Under the pieces are notes generated by a model. The model did no database searches, was not told the origin of the DNA, and saw only the letters and a program-made list of their open reading frames with translations. A DNA stretch of 64,000 nucleotides, taken from NCBI RefSeq assembly GCF_000327385.1, contig NW_008709945.1:1112459-1176458 (forward strand), given 5' to 3'. How positions within the stretch are numbered: the stretch's first letter is position 1; every line of letters begins with the position of its first letter. The position numbers and the translations under genes are program-made. This document shows positions 50,901-60,400 of this stretch, piece by piece. Origin of the DNA: Lottia gigantea (taxonomy: Eukaryota > Mollusca > Gastropoda > Lottiidae).

Positions 50901-53838
50901 TTGTCTATAATTTCATATGAAAAGTTGTTTTATCCAAATTATTGTAATATTTAATTGAAATTGTGTAAGTAACAATGTTATTATGATGTTTAAAGGTACC
51001 GGAGCAGTTGTACAGATGATACCAGATAACATATTCTTAAAGTAAGTTTCTTTAACAGCAATTAGTATAATATAACTAACAACAGTAGGTTAGGTGTTAT
51101 TTAGAAACTGGTCCTACATGACAAACTTTGATTGGTTAAGAATAGCGTCATTGTTACATTACAGTGGTGAACCAAAATATAAGAAAAAAAAAAGGAACAA
51201 AATTTGAATTAGATGATTAGATGATCCATTTGAATATATTACTCACGTCAACAAATTTATTTTCATTTCAGAGATTGTTTGAAATATTATGATTTATCTG
51301 AAGAGTCATTAGAGAGTCACTATCATTACGGCATAGAGCAACTGGGTACATTAGAGTCAGACTATAATAAAGATGACACAATGGACCAATCCAATATGGC
51401 CACCTCCACATCATCAATGAAGATGGATTACGAAACACCTTGTAACCTACCAACTGATGACAACCAATCAGCTAATGGAACTGACACACTGAAATCAGAA
51501 TCAGTAGAATCTACAGAATCTCAACCTAGTAAAAGAAAACGAAAACGTGAAGAAAAAAAGATTAAGGTATTGACATTTGCTACATACTTTCTAATTAGAA
51601 CACATAGAGAAAATTCTTGGGAATCACTGTCTAGAGGTTATCTGATGTTGCTGACACATGTTTTGGATAAACAATCCTCAGCAGAATAGCGTTATTGGAA
51701 ATGAGTGCTCAATTTCTAAATTGGACTTAAGCGAATAAGCAAGTAAGCGAAGTCACTAAACAGGAGCAAGGAATTCACATGGAGAATATTCTTAAGTACA
51801 AAGACTCAAAACTAATCTAATGGACACATATACATGAGATAAATGAACAAACTGACAAACTCATTTCCTTTACATCTATCAAATTTGTTCCTCCAGAACT
51901 CTCGGTATCTCATTTTTCAACCCAGCTTCCTTTAGATCACATGCTTCTTTGGTATTTTTGGCAGATTCCTGTTTTGTTTCAATATTTTCAGACACCAGAA
52001 GAATTAGAAGCAGACAGACAAGTGAGGTTGAAAAATTCTGTCAAAAGAAAAAAAGCTCAGAAAATATTATTAGATAAAAATTTAGATGCGTAAGTAAATA
52101 ATTTGCATGTTAATTGTTGTCATAACTTATATACAAAGTTTAAAAACTTAAGCGGAAAATGTAAAGAATTTTACCATTAAGGAAAATGGTTTGTGGTTGA
52201 TTTTGAATGTAAATTAAGATTTTTGTCTGGCTTATTCAGCAAAGTGAAACCCACATGTCCTAATTGAGAAGACCCTTACTCTATGTGGCAGTGTTATAGC
52301 TCAGTTGGTAGCTATTTGGATTGACATTTGGATTAAATACATACAAGTTAAGGAAAATTCTGATGCCAATGCTTTCAAGATTCAGCCTCCTGTCATTTAG
52401 AGACAATGTCAGATCACCTACTGACCATTAGAGATTGTAGATAATTTCTATTTTGTTTATTTAGGTTAATTATATCCAGTAAATTTCACCCTACACCATT
52501 ATTAATGAGAATGTTAGAATTTATTAATCCTTCACGTCCAGTTGTAGTTTATTCACAACATATAGAGGTTAGTATTCTTTGTATACATATATATCTTTAC
52601 CTAGAAATATATTGTCGTCACCCCTGTGTTTAATAGTCATGCAAAAATCATTGCGCAGCCTGCTAGATAGTCCCAATTATGTGAATTGATATTGCTTTTG
52701 TGATTGTTACATGAACTGTTTGTGAGTTATTGCCCTTGACCTTTTCCCATATTGGTTGGATAAGAAATTGTTCACATTGTTAACGCTACCATGATATTTT
52801 TCTGCCATTTGGGTAGTACACGTATAATCTTGTGGTGACTGTTAGTACCAGAGTAGTGCTAATAAAGGATTTGAACTTGGCACTGAACGATATTGGTTCA
52901 AGTTGATATCACAATATTAAGCAATATGTACCACGATATGGAGATATATCACGATATTTATTAAGTATGGTTTTTACTATTTTTGATACAAAATGTTGTT
53001 GTTTCTACATCTAAAAATTTTAAATGGAAGAAAAACAATTAATCATAAAAACATCCTAGTCTTGAATATCATGTAAAAAATATCTGTTTTAAACAAATTA
53101 CTATCTGTACAAATATTTGACTATATATCATAACTATCAATATCACACTAAACCAATATTTCGGTATTTTTTAATCATGCGATATTACTAACAATATATG
53201 TTCCTATACCGATATTTATTGTGATACCAGTATATAGCCCAGCCCTAACTTAGCAGTGAACTTACTGTATTATATAATATCTGTTTTTACAGCCTTTATT
53301 AGATTGTTATATGAAGTTAAAAGGTAGTGGTAAGGGAGTTAACTTACACATCACAGAAACATGGTACCGTGAATATCAGGTAATTATAAGTTCTTACAAT
53401 CAAATTCAGCAAATTATTCATCGTATTACATTTATTAAGCATGAGCAGAGATTAATTACTACAGCTATTTTCAGTTCTAGAGATCCTTAGATTAATTGTT
53501 GCTCTTGGTGCAAGGGGTTGAAATCGGCAAGGGGGCAACTATCAGTCGCATCAGAATTTTTTACCTTAAGGAAGAATAAAGCATTCGAACCCACTGCGCT
53601 TAATCATTTAGCAGACAAAAATCCAACTAGCTACAAACTGTTCTTATACACTGCCATTCAGTGAAAAACCAATGTGGAACATCAAAATATTCCACTCTGG
53701 CCATAAAAGCACTGTTTATATTAATATTCAAGTAATTAATATTTATTATTTTAGGTATTGCCACAAAGAACCCATCCGGTAGTTCGAATGTCAGGAACTG
53801 GTGGATATTTATTAACTTTCACTACAATTACACCTTGA
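47983..53838 (+). CDS. TRMT6: tRNA (adenine-58-N1)-methyltransferase non-catalytic subunit TRMT6, 12 exons, 455 aa
   Basis: Partner of TRMT61A in the nuclear complex that makes m1A58 in the T-loop of tRNAs. Exons: 47983-48089, 48497-48636, 49073-49179, 49359-49450, 49994-50077, 50477-50601, 50996-51041, 51272-51566, 51992-52089, 52465-52567, 53293-53379, 53755-53838; 1368 nt, one frame. Family blocks in order: EIVDKLIENSQTFQNKTEFS and QEKYIKKKKEKH (human EEIVQQLIENSTTFRDKTEFAQDKYIKKKKKKY), RVLKPTTRLVFEMFY, YMRVDTFSQILAFANI, GLLVAAVLDQLGGTGAVVQM, LIISSKFHPTPLLMRMLEF, NLHITETWYREYQVLPQRTHP and SGTGGYLLTF. The human catalytic-type S-adenosylmethionine loop is degenerate here as in other TRMT6 proteins. 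The acidic/lysine-rich stretch around residues 275-330 is poorly conserved. Size is slightly below human (497 aa). Confidence 0.97.
52284..52440 (+). mobile_element. tRNA-derived SINE head (second family or diverged copy)
   Basis: TATAGCTCAGTTGGTAG at about 52288 is a near-perfect pol III A box of a tRNA. The following sequence cannot fold as a whole tRNA and lacks a convincing box B with correct spacing, so it is better read as a SINE or tRNA relic inside a TRMT6 intron than as a functional tRNA. Confidence 0.4.
52880..53255 (-). mobile_element. Dispersed repeat with AGCCCAGCCCT end (copy 2, longer)
   Basis: Same family as 15405-15530 but reversed. It ends in AGCCCAGCCCT with TACCGATATTTATTGTGATACC before it, and its interior is full of ACGATAT/ATCACGATATTTAT motifs. 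The copy also includes an internal AT-rich stretch absent from copy 1. It lies in the TRMT6 intron between exons 10 and 11. Confidence 0.55.
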
Positions 53839-53908
53839 TTACATTGTGTTTTATTTTAACTTTCTGGTGCTTTCAGAAATTGTTCCCATTTTAAACATCA
53901 AATTATTT

Positions 53909-53914
53909 AATAAA
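53909..53914 (+). terminator. TRMT6: TRMT6 polyadenylation signal
   Basis: AATAAA about 70 bp after the TGA at 53836-53838, followed by a TG-rich stretch (TTGATGCTGTTGTTC). Confidence 0.7.
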
Positions 53915-55957
53915 TTGATGCTGTTGTTCATTCATGATCATTAAAAGTGGAAAATATTAATTTATGTTTTTTCTTGTCACCTCACGTGATTTCAGTTCAG
54001 TATTGTCCATTATTGTTGAGGTTGTCATAGTTTTACATGATTTTGTTGGTTTTTCCAAAGATGTTTCCCAACAGGGGGCGAAAACGCAAAAAAGGGACGG
54101 CTCCTTTCACAAAAGTTATATTTTTCAAATTTACTGTGAGTGCAAAAATTTACTGGCAATAACTTTTGGTCATATGATTTTTGTGAAATCAGAATTAACT
54201 AAAGCAGCATCTCTCCAACCCAAAAGTATTCAAAAACCACATCCTTCACTTGCAATAAATATAGATACATTGGTACACAGTTAAGCATTTTAAGTGATAA
54301 ACTGCTCATATGTTAGTACAGATTTTTGTCCTTTGATAGCCACCCCATTATCATTGCTGCAAAGCAGATGTCCTTATACAGAGCTGCAGTATAAATCTTT
54401 CAATTCAAAACACAAGTAGTATCAGCAGTATCAAAAATATTTAATACACTTATAAGGCACTAGAATAATAATACCCTTTAATACAGGGTTTTAATACAAA
54501 TAGATATAACATTGATAATATATACCCTGTTACAAACTGAACAATTAGACAAATGAGATCTTCTATAATAATTTTAAGGAATTTGATTTTATTTCTCTCC
54601 AATCTATTAAAAAACATTTATTTTCTAGTCAAGCAATTCTCCGACCTCTTTGAAATATACCATAAAGGAGCAAAATGAGCAATGAACCAATAAACAAACA
54701 AAATGATTTCCATGGTATTGATTTACATCCAATATTACCCTGATCACTTATCAATATCCACATTTTTATGCCAGAAATGCATGAAAATTACTCAGATTCT
54801 TAACAATGGTTAAAGGACAGAACATTTTTTGTGCATATCTAATAATAAAATGCAGTGTTTTGATAAGATAATTTGAAGTTCTGGGGTACATATGAATTTA
54901 TCTCATCAACAAGAGAAAGTATAATAGATGTAATAGTTATATACAAGGACACATCAACAACAACAAAAATTGCACATCACGAAATATCTAGAAATAAGCA
55001 CTGTGTGTTCAGACTAGAAAATGCAATACTCAGGACATGAGATGACTCATACAAAATTGTGCATATTTTAAAGAAATATAAATTCAGCCTGATAATTGAT
55101 TGCTTCTCAATAGAAAAGTCACCCAAATTAAGACAATATAATAGGGGGACCAGTTTGACCTGGTGGAACCAACTAGATTTTCAATGTTTACCAGTAACTG
55201 ATGCATCTTACACTTTCTAACAAACTAAACATTATACTAATGTTTGATGGTATCAATTGAGTATGTACACAAAGTTTTTAACCAAAAAGGATGAGTGTAA
55301 TAAAGAAATATAAAAGAGGTAAAATACTAACAATCATAATCTACAACACCAAAAAAATCAGTAGATAAGTTTAAAAACTAAAACACTAAATGCTAGGACA
55401 TATGATGTGGAACAAAGTTTTTCAAGATTATTAAAGGTTTGTTTGTTTCTAAATGCTGGAAATTTATAATATCTAGAAATGGTTTATGAACTATGCAGCT
55501 CTGAAAAAATCATGAAATATTTAAAACATCAAAGATAAGAAAGAAATAGGCAATATAGTATGAATATCAGCAATGAAAGCTCAAATAAGACATAAAAATA
55601 CTTACAAAATAATGATTTAATATAAAGGAAAAAAAATCAATAAAAATATAACAGAAAATGGTCAAATTAAGAACAATAATTGGAAGCATGGATACATAAG
55701 CTTTATTGAAATATCACAGTTATAAAAACTTGCATGCAGCTTGAATGCTAGGTGATATTTTCACTTAAGATCCTGAATAATTCATGACCCATTCAAAATG
55801 TATAGATGACTTAGTCTAGAGTACAATTTTGGAGAGTTAACCCTCATTTCCAATATAGCTGTCCTCATTTATCCGAAAAAAGATCTGCAGCATGAAATGA
55901 TCTCAACTCAATAAGATTCCTCAAAAATAATTATATTTCACAGTAAAATCAACCTAC

Positions 55958-56408
55958 TGTAAATATTTACATGTATTCATCTTAAAATCAACCTTTTAAT
56001 GTAAATATTTACATATCACCTTAAAATCAACCCTGCAATGTAAATATTTACATGTAATTACCTTACAAAAATATTTACATTAATTTCTTTCAAAAACCCT
56101 CCTTCAATTGTAAACATTTACATGTATGTACCATAAAATCAACTTTCCATTGTAAATATTTACATAATAATCTTAAAATCAACTTTCCATTGTAAATATT
56201 TACATGTATTAAACTTAAAATCAACCTTCCATTGTAAATATTTACATAATTATCTTAAAATGAACGTTCCAATGTAAAATCAACATGTATGTCCTAAAAT
56301 TAACCATCCAAAGTAAGTATTTACATGAATGCACATTAAATTAACTTTCCATTGTAAATATTTACATACATTCAATTAAAAATCATTTACCATTTGTAAA
56401 TATTTACA
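55958..56408. repeat. Array of palindromic TGTAAATATTTACA sites in a degenerate 35-45-bp repeat
   Basis: The perfect 14-bp palindrome TGTAAATATTTACA occurs eight times, with three further variants (for example TGTAAACATTTACA). The sites are separated by TAAAATCAACNTTCCAT-type spacers of slightly varying length. Each palindrome contains two inverted forkhead-type cores (TGTAAATA). The array lies about 1 kb beyond the START gene's stop. Confidence 0.85.
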
Positions 56409-57000
56409 GAGGAAATGGAAGAGCTACAATTGGAAATACATGGATATCAGCATAGGTATTGGATTTCCCTATAAATCCATGTAAATAAATAAACTTATAA
56501 AGCTAAGATAACTAGAAAGTATTTGATATATATACATTTGAGTATTGTAGTCAATGTACTGGAACTTTTCACTTCACAGAAACTGCTATCAATTATATTT
56601 GAGACAATTTTTGGAAAAAAAGAAATTACATAACTTTGAAAAAGTCCCACAAACTTTGATGTGGACATGAAAATTGGAACTTATTCTCGAAAACTAGACT
56701 ACGAATCCAGATTCTAAGAAAATACAGTGATCTCAATTTGATTATAAAAGTAAATTTAAAATCATGATCAGATGACTGAGTTTTCGAGTATAAGGGCCCT
56801 ATCAAGCAGCTACAGTTTGAATATAAAATTTAATTTCAAATCAAAGTGATAACCATGTGGTTTACTAGAAACATAAATCTTCAGATAACGTATCTTAAAC
56901 CCTTAGTTTCTAATACACTTTATATTGTAATTCTTAACAAAGATATATGAGAAGACAACTGATTAATGTATACCTGTGCATAAAACTGATAACTGATATC

Positions 57001-57480
57001 AGAGTTTTCTACCTACCAATAATACAGCAGGATGTAAATATGGTTGTCACAGAACACAGTGAAGATATCAGAGAGTTTTCTGTCGTGCTAATAATACAGC
57101 AGGATGTAAATATTGTTGTCACAGAACACAGTGAAGATATCTGAAAGTTTTCTGTCGTGCTAATAATACAGCAGGATGTAAATATTGTTGTCACAGAACA
57201 TGGTGAAGATATCTGAGAGTTTTTTGTCATGCTAATAATACAGCAGGATGTAAATATTGTTGTCACAGAACAAGGTGAAGATATCAGAGAGTTTTCTGTC
57301 GTGCTAATAATACAGCAGGATGTAAATATTGTTGTCATAGAACAAGGTGAAGATATCAGAGAGTTTTCTGTCGTGCTAATAATACAGCAGGATGTAAATA
57401 TTGTTGTCATAGAACAAGGTGAAGATATCAGAGAGTTTTCTGTCGTGCTAATAATACAGCGGGATGTAAATATTGTTGTA
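57001..57480. repeat. 72-bp minisatellite that includes the START gene's last codons and stop
   Basis: Seven copies of the CAGCAGGATGTAAATA segment start at 57025, 57097, 57169, 57241, 57313, 57385 and 57457, exactly 72 bp apart. The copy nearest the gene is coding: on the minus strand it reads CAATATTTACATCCCGCTGT and continues to the TGA at 57428-57430. The other copies repeat that stretch downstream, so the array is mostly 3' UTR. Confidence 0.93.
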
Positions 57481-60400
57481 AATAAAATATACTAGATGGT
57501 TGTTTACTAATCATCTCTTCAAATGGATATTTTTCAGAATTGGCTTTCTTCGGCCCAAAGTCCATCTATAATAGATAAACAGAATCAGGATTTAAGTTTA
57601 CTAGATTCTCTAAATTTTTTTTCACATACAAAGTAATGTGTTTTGGTAATAGATAAACATAAAACTTATCAGGATTTCAGTTTCTTACATTCTCCAAAAT
57701 TCTACAGAACACAGTTATAAGAAGAATGTCATCAGATCATGGATGGCTAGTGTAGTAACCTGCAGAGTATCTAATACCTAAAAGGTATCTTATTAAATAG
57801 AGTAGGAGTTAAAAATATTGTACATTTCAGACTTTTACTTTGAATTACTACTCTAACACTTAAAATCAAGAATAAGGTAGTAGAAAAGTTGGAATATGAT
57901 CCTACCTGCATGAGATAAGTTACAATGGAATAAATTCTCTTTTCTTTTCGTGCTGGTTCTATTATCCAACCACTTGATAATAACTAAAATTACAATATAG
58001 AATAGCATGTTACATGGAAATTCAGTTAATTTGATTAAAGTATAGAGACAATGCCATGCAGTCTGCATGTAGAGAATCTTGTACATAAAACATCCTGTGA
58101 CACTCATTTCAACAGAATTTGACTTTATGACACAAAAGAATACATACAGTCAGCAAAGAGACCATCTTTAACATTTGACACTAATTTCCTAACTCAATTT
58201 AGCTAGGTTTAACCTACATAAGGTTTATTACAGTTATCTGTAGGTTTATCTCACCTTAGGTTTAGTGCAGTTATCTGTAGGTTTATCTTATTCCATAGGT
58301 TTAACCTACCTAAAGTTTAGGTTCAGTACAGTTATCGGATAATCTACCTTAGGTTTAGTACATTTATTTGATAACCTACCTTAGGTTTAGTACAGTTATC
58401 AGTAGGTTTATCTAATTTATAATCGACAGACTGGTAAGATAAAATATATTTTTCTCCTTCTATTCTTTCACTTTGTAATAAAACTATTTCACAACAATCT
58501 TTTCGCAACAACTGTTGTAATTCATGGTATTGATACACTGTAAGAAATATAAACATAGATTTATAATACTTTCAACACTATTAATCTGAAAAGTTTTGGT
58601 TGGAAGTGAAAGTGGGATAGATGAATTTTACTTTAGGAAATAAGTATGATAATAGACCAATTGATCTAATTTAAATACTAACCTATTTTCATTCTGTCTG
58701 AAACTGTTTCTAAAATATCTACTTTCTGAAAAACAAAGAGAAGTTGTATAATCAAATGGGCTGATATTGATTTTTAAGGCTGTGTATGTATTTAATCTAA
58801 AATTGTATGTCTAGAGAAAAATTTATTCAATTCACCCAATAAACTTGTACACATGGGTCTTAACAAATGTTCATTTTTTAATTTTTACTACGGTAATTCC
58901 CACAATTTTACAGGCCTCTCATGGTAAAAAAAATAAAAGACAGTGCAGCAATTCTGTGTTAAAACATATGTTAAAAAACTTACCTTTAAAGTTTCATCGT
59001 ATGTAAATCTAGTTCTTGGATTTTTTAGGTTTTCCCAAACTGTTTTAGGTGGAGCTTGAACTAGTCCTTTACCTAAATAACTGGAAAAATAAACATAGTC
59101 AATATACTTGAGGTTTCTAGTTTTTGAAACAGACCTTATCAGGATAGAGCCAAAATAACATTAATTTTAACTTTGATTTCTATCAATTTGATCTAAAAAT
59201 CTTTCTTGATATAAAGCTATGTAAATTTATCAAAAAATTGCAAGAAAATACTGTTAGTCCAAGCAATTCATCAAATTACAAAAAAAAGTAAATCTAACAT
59301 TTGGTATTATAAAGTGTACAAAAATAGATTACCACTGAGCAGTAGAATTGTCTTTAAAAACCTTTCTTAATATAACAACATCATTTTCTATACCAGTAAA
59401 ACTACAAATATAAACATAAGTTACATTGGCCACTGGGTTACCCATAAGACTTTCATGGCCACTGGGTTAAACATAAGACTTTCATTGTCACTGGGTTACC
59501 CATAAGACTTTCATGGCCACTGGGTTACACATAAGACTTTCATGGCCACTGGGATACTTATAAGACTTTCATGGTCACTAGGTTACTCATAAGACTTTCA
59601 TGGTCACTGGGTTACTCATAAGACTTTCATGGTCACTAGGTTACTCATAAGACTTTCATGGTCACTGGGTTACTCATAAGACTTTCATGGTCACTGGGTT
59701 ACCCATAAGACTTTCATGGCCACTGGGTTACACATAAGACTTTCATGCAACTGTTTGAGCCAATGAAGACAAGGAATGTGCACTGGCATAAGCTTATTCA
59801 TTTAAAATTTTTGACAGGGTATTTTTTCATGTCCCCCCTTCAAGCTACTTTACTGACTGGTGTGACTTGGTAAACAAAATTCCAAAGACACGAACTTGAC
59901 TTACAACTTCAAGGTTGCTGAATCCTAACCTGAGGTACTACTGGGTATTCAAAGACTATGAAAGGTTATAAATCAGGGCTCAAGGTTAGAAAAAACATCA
60001 AAACTTACAGCCAACCATTAGATGATTCAGCCTGTTCTTCAGCAGATTTATCAAGTTCTATATTGGAAGCTTTTAAAGCCTCAGCTAATAATTCTCCTGC
60101 AGCATGGTTAGCTAATGTTTTATACTTAGCTTCATTTGGATCTATAATAAACAAACCAATTCTTTAAAAAAAACCTTGACTAGATGCAACAGAATTTAAC
60201 ACAAACAATACAATATTTTGCTGATACATGTATATAAAACTTTTGCGAAAAACTTTTCATTTCAGACTAGTCTACCAAAGTTGAGTTGTAACTAATTCAA
60301 GACCATTATAAAAACTGATTAGCTTTAGCGTAGTTCTTGTGTGAGTTATTAGTGTAAATGAAATATAACATCATATACCCTGAACTCATTCAATAATAAT

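Larger units (their letters stand above)
53839..57427. other. Convergent intergenic region between TRMT6 and the START gene
   Basis: About 3.6 kb of AT-rich DNA. Besides the TRMT6 poly(A) signal it contains the palindrome array at 55958-56408 and the 72-bp array at 57001-57480. Between about 54300 and 55950 I see no gene or clear repeat. Confidence 0.5.

Noticed and set aside
52284-52360. Functional tRNA gene
   Set aside because: Only the A-box half is convincing. No anticodon stem, box B with proper spacing or acceptor pairing could be built.
53964-54284. 106-codon open frame after TRMT6
   Set aside because: No recognisable family or initiation context, and it is in 3' flanking DNA past the TRMT6 poly(A) signal.
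57009-57495. Open frames on both strands made of 24-residue repeats
   Set aside because: They arise because the 72-bp repeat unit is divisible by three. The genuine coding frame in this stretch ends at 57428.
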